Source: Oricola sp.
GTDB lineage: Bacteria > Pseudomonadota > Alphaproteobacteria > Rhizobiales > Rhizobiaceae
Length of the DNA stretch: 64,000 nucleotides
Reading direction: 5' to 3'
NCBI RefSeq assembly: GCF_022763245.1
Contig: NZ_JALEGV010000041.1
Span: 729,223-793,222 of the forward strand
Of this stretch, positions 1 to 8,517 are shown one piece after another. Within the stretch, counting starts at the first letter, position 1, and each line of letters starts with the position of its first letter. The notes beneath the pieces were generated by a model, which was not told the origin of the DNA, made no database searches, and was given only the letters and a program-made list of their open reading frames with translations. Position numbers and translations under genes: made by a program.

Positions 1-185
1 CGCCGATGACCCAACCCTTCTTCGAAGACGAGACGTTTCGGACATCGGTCCTGTCGAAGATCAAGCTCGGACGGCTGGGGCAGGTGGACGACGTCGCCGG
101 TGCGGCGCTCTTTCTGGCCTCCGACGCCGCCTCCCTGATGACCGGCAGCGCGATGATGCTGGACGGCGGCTGGACGGCGGACTGA
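1..185 (+). CDS. SDR-family oxidoreductase, C-terminal fragment (5' end outside window)
   Basis: The first 185 bases read in one frame to a TGA stop and encode the last 60 residues of a short-chain dehydrogenase/reductase. The segment GRLGQVDDVAGAALFLASD followed by a Gly-Gly-Trp ending (LDGGWTAD) is the usual C-terminal signature of classical SDR enzymes, where the first part follows the substrate loop and the last strand closes the Rossmann fold. The catalytic Ser-Tyr-Lys and the cofactor motif lie outside the window, so the substrate cannot be judged. It runs in the same direction as the sugar-acid genes downstream and could supply an oxidation step in that pathway, but that is inference from position only. 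Confidence 0.85.
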   Translation, partial: PMTQPFFEDETFRTSVLSKIKLGRLGQVDDVAGAALFLASDAASLMTGSAMMLDGGWTAD

Positions 186-311
186 GGGAATTGACGTTCG
201 CCGCCGGCCGGGACTTGCGGATCCGGCCCGTCGGCGAGACCATTTCCGACAACTGACACACTGTCGGCCGCGATCGGTTCGGCCGGCCAACGACACAGGG
301 GAAACGCGCCC

Positions 312-1829
312 ATGCTCCAGAACAGTATTCGTCTTCACCCCGACGACAATGTCGAGATCGCCCTGCGCGACCTTGCTGCCGGCGATCTGCTGGCCGATAG
401 CGGCGTTCCGCTTGCCGGGCCGGTCGCGCGCGGGCACAAGATCGCCGCCATCCCGATCGGCCGTGGCGAAAGCGTGCGCCGCTACGGGCAGATCATCGGC
501 GGCGCGACCGGCGACATCGCCGCGGGCGAGCACGTCCATGTCCACAATCTCGGCATGGCCGACCTGTCGCCCGACCATGCCTTCTGCAGCGAGGCCAAAC
601 CGCTTCCCCCGCTCGCCGAACACCACGAATTCCAGGGCTTTCACCGCGCCAACGGCCGGGTCGGCACGCGCAACTATCTCGGCGTGCTGACCTCAGTGAA
701 CTGCTCGGGCAGCGTCGCCCGCTTCATCGCCGAAGCCGCCGAGAAGACCGACTGGTTTGCCGGGTTCGACAACATCGACGGCATTGTACCCATAGTGCAC
801 GGCACCGGCTGCGGCATGTCGGCGAATAACGAAGGCTACGCAGCGCTGTTTCGCACATTGGGAGGATATGCGCGCAATCCGAACTTCGGAGGAATCCTGC
901 TTGTCGGCCTGGGGTGCGAGGTGATGCAGGTGCCGGAGATGGTCGGCCGCGAACAACTGCGGCCGGATGGAAATTTCCGTTACATGACGATCCAGCAAAC
1001 CGGTGGCACTCGGCGGACGGTCGAGACCGGCGTGGCCATGCTGCGTGAAATGGCGGCGCAGGCGAATGCGGTCCGGCGCCAGCCCGCGCCGGCGTCTGAA
1101 CTCGTGATTGCCCTGCAATGCGGTGGCTCGGACGGCTATTCCGGGATCACTGCCAATCCGGCGCTCGGCTACGCCTCCGATCTGCTGGTGCGCTGCGGCG
1201 GCACGACAATCCTGTCGGAAACGCCAGAAATCTACGGCGCCGAACACCTGTTGACCCGACGCGCGATGACGCCGGAAACCGGCCGCAAGCTGGTCGAGCG
1301 CATCGAATGGTGGAAGGACTACACCGCCCGCAACAAGGGCGAGATGAACAACAATCCCACGCCGGGCAACAAGAAGGGCGGCCTGACGACGATCCTCGAG
1401 AAGTCGCTCGGCGCTGTCGCCAAGGGCGGCACCGCGCCCTTGGCGGGCGTCTATGAATTCGCCGAGCCGCTGACGACTCGCGGTTTCGTCTTCATGGACA
1501 GTCCCGGCTACGACCCGTGTTCGGTCACGGGCCAGATCGCTTCGGGCGCGAACCTCGTCGCCTTCACCACAGGGCGCGGGTCCGTCTCCGGCTACAAGCC
1601 GACGCCCTGCGTCAAGCTGGCGACCAATTCCGACATGTACGGGCGGATGTCGGAGGACATGGACATCAATTGCGGAGACGTCCTCGATGAAGGCGTCTCC
1701 ATCAAGGACAAGGGGCGCGAGATCTTCGACATGTTCCTGCGCGTGGCGTCCGGCGAGAAGACCAAAAGCGAGGCGCTGGGATTCGGCGGCGCGGAATTCG
1801 TGCCCTGGCAAATCGGCGCCGTGATGTAG
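312..1829 (+). CDS. UxaA-family altronate/galactarate-type dehydratase
   Basis: A 505-residue protein of the D-galactarate dehydratase/altronate hydrolase family, which dehydrates sugar acids to 2-keto-3-deoxy acids. Visible family features are an N-terminal SAF-like domain opening with LHPDDNV (residues 8-14), the block GRVGTRNYL at 115-123, HGTGCG at 163-168, then GLGCE, QCGGSDGYSG and a C-terminal stretch containing DSPGYDPCSVTG and PTPCVKLATN. Length matches full-length UxaA (about 495 residues), so both domains are present. The start is supported by AGGGGAAA nine bases upstream. It leads into otnK and otnC, a partnership unusual for altronate catabolism, so the true substrate may be a four- to six-carbon aldonate rather than altronate. 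Family assignment is firm; substrate is open. Confidence 0.88.
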   Translation: MLQNSIRLHPDDNVEIALRDLAAGDLLADSGVPLAGPVARGHKIAAIPIGRGESVRRYGQIIGGATGDIAAGEHVHVHNLGMADLSPDHAFCSEAKPLPPLAEHHEFQGFHRANGRVGTRNYLGVLTSVNCSGSVARFIAEAAEKTDWFAGFDNIDGIVPIVHGTGCGMSANNEGYAALFRTLGGYARNPNFGGILLVGLGCEVMQVPEMVGREQLRPDGNFRYMTIQQTGGTRRTVETGVAMLREMAAQANAVRRQPAPASELVIALQCGGSDGYSGITANPALGYASDLLVRCGGTTILSETPEIYGAEHLLTRRAMTPETGRKLVERIEWWKDYTARNKGEMNNNPTPGNKKGGLTTILEKSLGAVAKGGTAPLAGVYEFAEPLTTRGFVFMDSPGYDPCSVTGQIASGANLVAFTTGRGSVSGYKPTPCVKLATNSDMYGRMSEDMDINCGDVLDEGVSIKDKGREIFDMFLRVASGEKTKSEALGFGGAEFVPWQIGAVM

Positions 1830-1904
1830 CCGACGAGGCGGGCGGGCCGGGTGGCGGGCATCCTCCGGCGCGAACGACACGGCATTTCGACAGGGGACGA
1901 CTTG

Positions 1905-3161
1905 ATGCTGCTGGGCATAATCGGCGACGATTTCACCGGATCGAGCGACATAGCCAACATGCTGGCGAAGGGCGGAATGCGGACCGTCCAATATGTCGGC
2001 ATTCCCGACGGCCCGGCGGGAGACGACGTCGAGGCCGGTGTTGTGGCGCTGAAATCGCGTTCGATCCCGGCGGACGAGGCGGTCGCCCAGTCGCTCGCCG
2101 CGCTTGAATGGCTGCGGGGGCAGGGATGCCGCCAGTTCGTCTTCAAATATTGCTCGACCTTCGATTCCACGCCGGAGGGCAATATCGGGCCGGTCGCCGC
2201 GGCGCTGGCCGAAGCCCTTGGGGCGGAGGGCGTGTTGTCCTGTCCGGCCTTTCCGGCCACGGGCCGTTCTGTCTATCAGGGACATCTCTTCGTCGGCGAC
2301 AGGCTCCTGAGCGAAAGCGGCATGGAGCAGCATCCGCTCACCCCGATGACCGATCCGGACCTGCGCCGATGGCTCGCTCTTCAGACACGCGGTCCGGTCG
2401 GCCATGTTCCGGCGCAGACCGTGTGGGCGGGAACCGAAGCGATCCGGCAGCGTGCGTCGTCAGAGGCGGCGCGAGGGTGCCGGCTCGTCATCGCAGACGC
2501 CGTTCGCGACGAGGATCTCGTCGCCCTCGGTGAGGCGGCCGCCAACGATCGCCTGCTGACGGGCGGGTCTGGCATCGCCCTCGGCTTGCCGGAGAATTTC
2601 CGAAGGCAGGGGCTCTTGAAGGGCGGCGGCGACGCGTGGCGTCCTCAGCCCGAAGGGCGGGCGGCGGTGCTGTCGGGGTCGTGCTCCCGGGCCACGCGCG
2701 CCCAGGTGGGCGTCCATGCCGCAAACAGCCCATGCCTTCATGTGACCGCCGACCACCTCGTCAACGGCGAGATGACGGCGGCGACGGCAGTCGAATGGGT
2801 CATGCGGCAAGACGGGCTGCCGCTCGTCTGCTCGTCGAGTGACCCTGCGGCAGTCGCCGCTGCGCAAGCGCGTCATGGCAGCAAGGCCCTGGCCGCGCGG
2901 TTCGAGGCCTTCTTCGCCGCCGTGGCCCGTGGCCTTGTGGAGCGAGGCATCACCCGGCTGATCACCGCCGGGGGCGAAACCTCCGGAGCGGTGGTCGAGG
3001 GCTTGGCGCTTCGGGAGCTGGCGATCGGTCCGGAGATCGATCCGGGCGTGCCGGCGCTGCGTGCCTCTGACGGTCTTACACTGGCGCTCAAATCGGGTAA
3101 CTTCGGCTCCGAGGACTTTTTCGGCAAGGCGGAAGCCATCCTCGCGGGACGGGTGCGATGA
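1905..3161 (+). CDS. otnK: 3-oxo-tetronate kinase (four-carbon acid sugar kinase family)
   Basis: A 418-residue kinase of the four-carbon acid sugar kinase (DUF1537) family, which phosphorylates 3-oxo-tetronates at O4. The N-terminal IGDDFTGSSD (residues 5-14), KYCSTFDSTPEGNIGP further on, and a C-terminal glycine-rich GGETSGAV nucleotide-binding motif are all characteristic. The frame is open from 1851, but the ATG at 1905 begins exactly at the conserved N-terminus and has AGGGGAC upstream, so 1905 is preferred. The stop overlaps the start of the following aldolase gene by four bases (ATGA), indicating translational coupling. The family assignment is strong; the exact stereochemistry of the substrate cannot be read. 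Confidence 0.88.
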   Translation: MLLGIIGDDFTGSSDIANMLAKGGMRTVQYVGIPDGPAGDDVEAGVVALKSRSIPADEAVAQSLAALEWLRGQGCRQFVFKYCSTFDSTPEGNIGPVAAALAEALGAEGVLSCPAFPATGRSVYQGHLFVGDRLLSESGMEQHPLTPMTDPDLRRWLALQTRGPVGHVPAQTVWAGTEAIRQRASSEAARGCRLVIADAVRDEDLVALGEAAANDRLLTGGSGIALGLPENFRRQGLLKGGGDAWRPQPEGRAAVLSGSCSRATRAQVGVHAANSPCLHVTADHLVNGEMTAATAVEWVMRQDGLPLVCSSSDPAAVAAAQARHGSKALAARFEAFFAAVARGLVERGITRLITAGGETSGAVVEGLALRELAIGPEIDPGVPALRASDGLTLALKSGNFGSEDFFGKAEAILAGRVR

Positions 3162-3802
3162 GGGAAACGAGGCTCCGTGAAGACATTTGCTTCTGGGCCG
3201 GTTCCCTGTTCGCCCGGGGGCTGACAGGGGGGGCTTCCGGCAACATCTCGGTGCGGACCGAGGATGGCGGCCTGCTGGTCACGCCGACCGGGACGAGCTT
3301 CGGACGCCTCGATCCGGCGCGCCTGAGCAGGTTCGACGCCGCCGGCAACCACGTCGATGGGGACAAGCCGACCAAGGAGATGCCGCTGCACGCGGCCTTC
3401 TACGAGACGAGGAGCACGGCCGGCGCCGTCGTCCATCTGCATTCGACGCATTCCGTCGCGCTCTCCGTCCTGCCGGATGTCGATGCGGACAACATGCTGC
3501 CGCCGCTCACGGCCTATTCGATCATGCGCCTGGGAAAGGTCGCTTTGCTGCCCTACTACCGGCCCGGCGATCCGCAGATGGGCGAGGCGGTACGCGGGCT
3601 CGCCGGCCGTCGCTCGGCCGTCATGCTGGCCAATCACGGACCGGTGGTCGCAGGAAAGGAACTGGAGGCAGCGGTCTTCGCGATCGAGGAACTGGAGGAA
3701 ACGGCACGCCTGGCGCTTATGCTGCGGGGCGCGGACCCGCGCATGATGGATCCCGCTCAGATCAGGGACGTCGTAACGCATTTCGACGTGGAGTGGGACT
3801 GA
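3158..3802 (+). CDS. otnC: 3-oxo-tetronate 4-phosphate decarboxylase (class II aldolase family)
   Basis: A 214-residue class II aldolase/adducin-fold protein. The zinc ligands expected for the family are visible as H93 and H95 in HLHSTHS and H160 in NHGPV, with the catalytic glutamate E74 in TKEMPLH, and the phosphate-binding GGASGNIS loop near residue 24. In characterised acid-sugar pathways the OtnC enzyme decarboxylates 3-oxo-tetronate 4-phosphate, made by OtnK, to dihydroxyacetone phosphate. Its four-base overlap with otnK fits that sequential role. It is the last gene of the operon: the next gene, the sulfatase, is convergent. No clear terminator was seen in the 54 bases between them. 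Confidence 0.87.
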   Translation: MRETRLREDICFWAGSLFARGLTGGASGNISVRTEDGGLLVTPTGTSFGRLDPARLSRFDAAGNHVDGDKPTKEMPLHAAFYETRSTAGAVVHLHSTHSVALSVLPDVDADNMLPPLTAYSIMRLGKVALLPYYRPGDPQMGEAVRGLAGRRSAVMLANHGPVVAGKELEAAVFAIEELEETARLALMLRGADPRMMDPAQIRDVVTHFDVEWD

Positions 3803-3856
3803 GGGGCCGGACCCGGCGATGTGCTGGGACGGTTTGCGATCCCGAAGGGGACGCCG

Positions 3857-6214
3857 CTATTCGAACGGCCCCATGAGCTTGAGAAGCGCCGCGCGCAACT
3901 CTTCCGGCGACTTGCGAAACGGCGAGTCGGGCGCCAGTTCGCCAGGGGTGTAAGTCACGGAGTCGAGCGCGCCCGTGTAAGGGAAGCAGCCGTGCCGTTG
4001 GCGGATATCCCGGCTGACGGGTGATCGGCGATCGATGCCGACATCGATGCCCTGGAACGGGCTCATGCCCCAGAACAGCTCGAAATCCTGTCCCGAGGCG
4101 ACGTGAGCGCCGTCGACGGAAAGCGTCACCGTCGAAGCGCCGCCCGCCGTCGCCGACACGTCGAGCGTGATCGCCGTCGCGCCCTGCGGAACGGCCCCAC
4201 CGTCGAGGAGCCGGGTCGTGTTGGCGAAAGTGTGGGCGTAGCGGAGGCGACCGTCCTCGACGAAGACCATATATCCGCCGCCCTGGTCGCCATGAGCGAC
4301 GATGACGCCTACATCGCCGGTGCGGTATCCTTGCAGACGCGCGGTGACCGTGTAGGAGCGCAGCTGGATGAGCAGTCGGGACCGGAAACGCGACAGCGTC
4401 GGCGTGCCGGCATAGATCGTCACCGGCTGGACCAGATCATCCTGCTCGCGACTGTGCCAGATCCGCTTCAGGCCGCTTCCGTCATCCAGCGGAAAGACGC
4501 CGTAGCGCTCCGCCAGTTCCTCCCAGGCCTCGGTCAGCGCGCAGAGCCGGTCCGGTTCCAGCGCGGCTAAATCGTTGATCTCGGTCGGGTCGGTGCGCAG
4601 GTCGTAGAGCTCCCAGCGGTCCTTGTCGTAATGCGGGCCACGCTGGTGACGCGCGACGGCTTCCCACCCGTCACGATAGATCCCCCGGTTGCCCTCCAGC
4701 TCGTAATATTGCTCCAGGCGCGATTCTGCGGCCTGCGGATCGGTCAGGCTGGCAGCGAAGCTTCGCCCGACGACGTCTTCGTGGAGCGCGATCTCTGTCG
4801 TATCGCCGGCGCCTCTTGCGAGTTCGAGCAGGGTCGGCAGCAGGTCCGAGACATGCGCATATTGCCGCCGGATGCCGCCTTGGTCGCCGATTCCTTCCGG
4901 CCATGAGATGATGAACGGAACCTGGTGGCCGCCGGCATGGGTGAACTTCTTGAACAGCCGGAACGGCGTGTTGGAGACCCGGGCCCAGCCCCGCGGGTAA
5001 TGCGGCATCGTGTGCTTGCCGCCGATCTCGTCGAGGTTGATCTTGTCGGGCGTGAGCGCGGCCAGTTTCTGCGCGCCGACCGGTTCGCCGTCCAGCTTGG
5101 TGTAGAGGAACGACACTGCGCCCAGATAGCAGGGTGATCCGCCCTGGCCGCCTTCACCGCTTGCGCCATTGTCTGACAGGAACACGAAGATCGTGTTGTC
5201 GAGCTCGCCCATGCGTTGGAGTGTGTCGCACAGCCGGCCGACATTGTCATCGACGCTGGTGATCATCCCCGCATAGGCTTCCATGTAGCGGGCGTAGAGC
5301 CGGCGTTGGTCGTTAGACAGCGTGTTCCAGGCCGGTATCTCGTAGCCGGCTTCCTCGGCTTCCGAACAGGCCACGTCGGGCGCGACGATGCCGAGCGCCT
5401 TCTGGCGCTCCAGTCGGGTCGCCTGCGCCTCGTCCCATCCGGAATCGTAACGGCCGCGGTGCCGGGCCATGTCATCCGCCTTGGCGTGGAGCGGCGCGTG
5501 GACGGCGGCATGCGAGAAATAGAGAAAGAAGGGGCGCCTGGGATTTGCCGCCTTCGTTTCCTTGACCATGCGAATGGCGCGATCGTTCAGGTCGTCGGTG
5601 AGGTAATAGTCCGGCGGAAAGCTGTCGATCGACAGGATCGTGTTGCCCTCGATCAGCTCGTGAGGCTCGTGCAGATTGGTGAAGCCGTCGAGGAAGCCGT
5701 AGAACTGGTCGAAACCGCATTGCAGCGGCCAGGCGTGTCGCGGGCTGGCGGCCGAGGTGTAGAGTTCCTTCGCCAGGTGCCATTTGCCCACCATGAAGGT
5801 CGAATAGCCGCAGCGGCGGAAATATTCGGGCAGGGTAGGGATGTCCGACGGCATCTCGTAGCGCGAATGGGGAAAGCCCGAATCGTAGTGGACGACATCG
5901 GAATATCCGACCGAATGATGGTTCATCCCGGTCATCATCGAGGCCCGCGTCGGCGAGCATTTCGGCGCGACGTGGAAATTCGTGTATTTCAGCCCGCGCT
6001 CCGCCAGGCGGTCGATGTTGGGGGTCGGGATCTCGCTGCCGAAACAGCCGACATCGGAATAGCCCATGTCGTCGAGCAGCATGATGATGACGTTGGGCGC
6101 CTTGTCGCCGGCGACCGGGTCCTGCCGCCAGGACGGCTGCGACTGCGCATAGAGCCGTCCGACATGTCCGTCGGTTTCGGTCGTGTCGGCGTTGTTCGTC
6201 ATCCTGTCCCTCAT
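3857..6214 (-). CDS. Large cytoplasmic arylsulfatase (type I, formylglycine-dependent)
   Basis: A 785-residue type I sulfatase that would hydrolyse a sulfate ester. The activation motif C-S-P-T-R lies at residues 86-90; C86 is the residue converted to formylglycine by FGE. Metal and sulfate ligands are recognisable as D48-D49 (LLDDMGYSD), GKWH at 143-146, H239 in HAAVHAPL and D348-N349 in FLSDNGASG. The last 170 residues form a predicted beta-rich accessory domain often found in arylsulfatases of this size. The N-terminus (MRDRMTNNADTTE) is polar with no signal peptide, so the enzyme should act in the cytoplasm. It is the last gene of an operon with an ABC importer, and an FGE gene lies about 9 kb away. 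The substrate is unknown. Confidence 0.92.
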   Translation of the reverse strand: MRDRMTNNADTTETDGHVGRLYAQSQPSWRQDPVAGDKAPNVIIMLLDDMGYSDVGCFGSEIPTPNIDRLAERGLKYTNFHVAPKCSPTRASMMTGMNHHSVGYSDVVHYDSGFPHSRYEMPSDIPTLPEYFRRCGYSTFMVGKWHLAKELYTSAASPRHAWPLQCGFDQFYGFLDGFTNLHEPHELIEGNTILSIDSFPPDYYLTDDLNDRAIRMVKETKAANPRRPFFLYFSHAAVHAPLHAKADDMARHRGRYDSGWDEAQATRLERQKALGIVAPDVACSEAEEAGYEIPAWNTLSNDQRRLYARYMEAYAGMITSVDDNVGRLCDTLQRMGELDNTIFVFLSDNGASGEGGQGGSPCYLGAVSFLYTKLDGEPVGAQKLAALTPDKINLDEIGGKHTMPHYPRGWARVSNTPFRLFKKFTHAGGHQVPFIISWPEGIGDQGGIRRQYAHVSDLLPTLLELARGAGDTTEIALHEDVVGRSFAASLTDPQAAESRLEQYYELEGNRGIYRDGWEAVARHQRGPHYDKDRWELYDLRTDPTEINDLAALEPDRLCALTEAWEELAERYGVFPLDDGSGLKRIWHSREQDDLVQPVTIYAGTPTLSRFRSRLLIQLRSYTVTARLQGYRTGDVGVIVAHGDQGGGYMVFVEDGRLRYAHTFANTTRLLDGGAVPQGATAITLDVSATAGGASTVTLSVDGAHVASGQDFELFWGMSPFQGIDVGIDRRSPVSRDIRQRHGCFPYTGALDSVTYTPGELAPDSPFRKSPEELRAALLKLMGPFE

Positions 6215-6241
6215 GCGGCGCGGTTCGATACGGTGCTGCCC

Positions 6242-6270
6242 GCCCGGCCGACAGGCCAGACGGGCCGGGC
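6242..6270 (-). other. Intercistronic stem-loop between binding-protein and sulfatase genes
   Basis: An 8-bp perfect GC stem (GCCCGGCC pairing with GGCCGGGC, 13-base loop) lies three bases past the stop of the binding-protein gene. No T-run follows, so it is less likely a terminator than a 3' stabiliser, the arrangement that raises binding-protein mRNA over downstream genes in many ABC operons. That role is inference. Confidence 0.5.
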
Positions 6271-6272
6271 CG

Positions 6273-7367
6273 TTATTTCAGCAGGCGCGTCAGTTCTTCG
6301 CGGGCGGCGTTCTGCATGCCGGCGCGTTCGGTAAGCGCGGGCAGTTCCACGATGTTAGGCACTTTGCTGAGCGGGGGAAGCCCCTCCGGCGTGCCGAGAT
6401 CGCCTTCCTGCGTGCCGTAGAAACCGGCGGCGCCGATCAGCGCCTGGGCTTCCGGCGTGAAGACCCACGATGCGAGCAGTTTTGCGGCAGCCATGTCCGG
6501 CGCGTTCTTGATAACTGCGAAACCGATCGGCAACAGCACGTTGGCGTCGTCAAGCGGGAAGTTGTATTTCAGCGGCGCGCCCTTCTGGATGGCTGTGTTG
6601 ACCATGCCGTAGACCGGGCCGACACCGACGGCGCGCTGACCGGTGAGTACGGTCTGGACCAGCGGTGCCCAGTCGGCGTCGATCTTGGTGTCGTTGGCCT
6701 TCAACTTGCCCAGGTAGTCGTCGGTCATCACGCCCGCATGCATCAGCGTCATGAACAGTTCGGCAGTCCCGCCCGGATTGGTAGGATCGGAAATCCCGAC
6801 CTTGCCGGTCCATTCGGGCCCGACCAGTTCGCCCCAGGAGGTGGGCCTGTCTGCTTCTGACACAAGGTCGGTGTTGTAGAAGTAGCCCGACACGTTGAGC
6901 GACGAGAACACGAAGGCATTGTCCGGTCCGACCCAGTAGGGATCCACCTTGGCGGTTTCCGGAGTGAAGGGCTCGATCTGGTTCGCGTTCAGCAGCGGGA
7001 CCATCGCGGTCGCGCCAACATGGACGATGTCCGCGACATGCTGGCCGCTGGTGAACTCCTGGCCGATGCGGGCAAACAGGGCGGCCCCGAATACGATCTG
7101 CGTCTGGACCTCGATCTCGGGATAGCGCGCCTGGAAGGCGTCGTAGACGCCCTTGTACGCCTTGGCGAGCCCGCCATAGATGACGAGCTTGTTCTCGCCA
7201 TTCGAAATTGCCTGCTGGTAGAGCGCTTCAAGGCTCGCGGCGGCATCCGCGCCGCCGAGCGCGTCCGCATCGGATTGCGCCGAAGCCTGGCCGGCCAGTA
7301 GCAGCATGGTGGCGATGCCCGCCGATGCGATACAGGCTGCGCGTCGTGTGAGGGTCATTCTGGTCAT
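6273..7367 (-). CDS. ABC transporter periplasmic binding protein (iron/polyamine type, family 1)
   Basis: A 364-residue extracellular solute-binding protein resembling the Fe3+/putrescine/thiamine group. A classical signal peptide covers about residues 1-29: basic MTRMTLTRR, a hydrophobic core, and an ASA cleavage site. Family features include KLVIYGGLAKAYKGVYDAF near the mature N-terminus and GKVGISDPTNPGGTAELF in the middle, where iron-binding relatives also have a sulfate/phosphate-like pocket. Related systems carry iron, polyamines, phosphonates or other anions, so ligand cannot be assigned from sequence. Its genes sit between the ATPase and a sulfatase, which suggests a sulfated organic ligand. 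The start is the first ATG of the signal peptide. Confidence 0.87.
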   Translation of the reverse strand: MTRMTLTRRAACIASAGIATMLLLAGQASAQSDADALGGADAAASLEALYQQAISNGENKLVIYGGLAKAYKGVYDAFQARYPEIEVQTQIVFGAALFARIGQEFTSGQHVADIVHVGATAMVPLLNANQIEPFTPETAKVDPYWVGPDNAFVFSSLNVSGYFYNTDLVSEADRPTSWGELVGPEWTGKVGISDPTNPGGTAELFMTLMHAGVMTDDYLGKLKANDTKIDADWAPLVQTVLTGQRAVGVGPVYGMVNTAIQKGAPLKYNFPLDDANVLLPIGFAVIKNAPDMAAAKLLASWVFTPEAQALIGAAGFYGTQEGDLGTPEGLPPLSKVPNIVELPALTERAGMQNAAREELTRLLK

Positions 7368-7410
7368 GTGTTTCGTCCTTTCTCTTGGGAGGGGAGAGTG
7401 GGGCGACCGT

Positions 7411-8517
7411 CTAGGCGGCGGTCACGATGACTTCGTCTGGCGAGAGATGCACCACGGCGCTGTCGCCGGGCCTAGCCTCGGCCAGCCCGGCACGGCCCAA
7501 TTCGGCGACCGGAACAGTGGCGACCACCGTTTGGCCCAGGCACGAGAGGTTGAATTGCTGGGTGTCGCCCAGAAAGGCGACCGCTTCGATGGTCGCGTCG
7601 AAATCGTTCGCGGCGCGGTCGGCCGAGGTCGCTGCCGTCAGGGCCACGCGGCTGGCGCGCAGCGCGACGCAGACGGTTTCGCCGACGGCACGGGGTTCGC
7701 CGCCTTTCGCCTTGAGCGCCTGCCCGCCATTCATACGGATGGCGCAGGAATCCGGACCGTACTGTTCGACGGTTCCGGTCAGCAGGTTCTCGAACCCGAC
7801 GAAGTCGGCGACGAAGCGATTGCGGGGCTGGCGGAAGATGTCGGCCGGTGTGCCGATTTGCATGACTTCGCCCTTGTTCATCACAAGCACGCGATCCGAC
7901 ATCGCCAGCGCTTCCAGCTGGTCATGGGTGACATAGACCGCCGTGATCCCCAGTCGCTGCTGCAGGGCGCGCAGTTCGGTGCGCATGCTGGCGCGCAGCT
8001 TGGCGTCGAGATTGGAGAGTGGCTCGTCGAAAAGGAGGAGGCCTGGATGGGCGGAGACCGCCCGCGCCACCGACACGCGCTGTTGTTGGCCGCCGCTCAG
8101 CATTGAGACCGACCGGTCGGCATAGTCGGCGAGCCCGACGAGGCGCAGCGCGTCCTGCACCTTCTGCGCGATGTCGCGTTTCGCCGCCCGGCGCATGCGC
8201 AGCGGATAGGCGACATTGTCGAAGACTGTCATGTGCGGCCAGAGTGCGTAGCTCTGAAAGACCATGCCGAGATTGCGCGATTCGGGCGCGACGAAGACGT
8301 TCTGGTCGGGCGACGCGACGATGCGGTCTCCGAAACGGATTGTTCCACCCGTCGGCTTTTCGAGTCCGGCGATCATCCGCAGGGTCGTGGTCTTGCCGCA
8401 GCCGCTCGGACCGAGAAGGGTGAGGAACTCGCCTTCGGCGACATCGAGCTCAAGGCAGTCGATGATGGATTTCGATCCGTAGCTCTTTGCAAGGCTGCGA
8501 ATGTGGATGTCAGTCAT
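7411..8517 (-). CDS. ABC transporter ATP-binding protein (PotA/FbpC type)
   Basis: A 368-residue ATPase that would energise the adjacent importer. Walker A is GPSGCGKT (residues 36-43), the signature is LSGGQQQR, Walker B is LLLFDEP with the D-loop SNLD and the H-loop YVTHDQLEA; a C-terminal TOBE-type domain follows. The frame is open for 13 further codons upstream, but the ATG at 8517 matches the conserved N-terminus and has GGAGG five bases away, so it is preferred. This start overlaps the end of the permease gene by eight bases, implying coupling. It belongs to the group serving iron, spermidine/putrescine and phosphonate importers. Confidence 0.92.
   Translation of the reverse strand: MTDIHIRSLAKSYGSKSIIDCLELDVAEGEFLTLLGPSGCGKTTTLRMIAGLEKPTGGTIRFGDRIVASPDQNVFVAPESRNLGMVFQSYALWPHMTVFDNVAYPLRMRRAAKRDIAQKVQDALRLVGLADYADRSVSMLSGGQQQRVSVARAVSAHPGLLLFDEPLSNLDAKLRASMRTELRALQQRLGITAVYVTHDQLEALAMSDRVLVMNKGEVMQIGTPADIFRQPRNRFVADFVGFENLLTGTVEQYGPDSCAIRMNGGQALKAKGGEPRAVGETVCVALRASRVALTAATSADRAANDFDATIEAVAFLGDTQQFNLSCLGQTVVATVPVAELGRAGLAEARPGDSAVVHLSPDEVIVTAA

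Noticed and set aside
693-2405. 570-codon minus-strand frame
   Set aside because: It is antisense to the UxaA and otnK genes, which have strong family motifs; the translation looks like a shadow.
5216-6334. 372-codon plus-strand frame
   Set aside because: Antisense to the sulfatase, whose catalytic motifs are complete.
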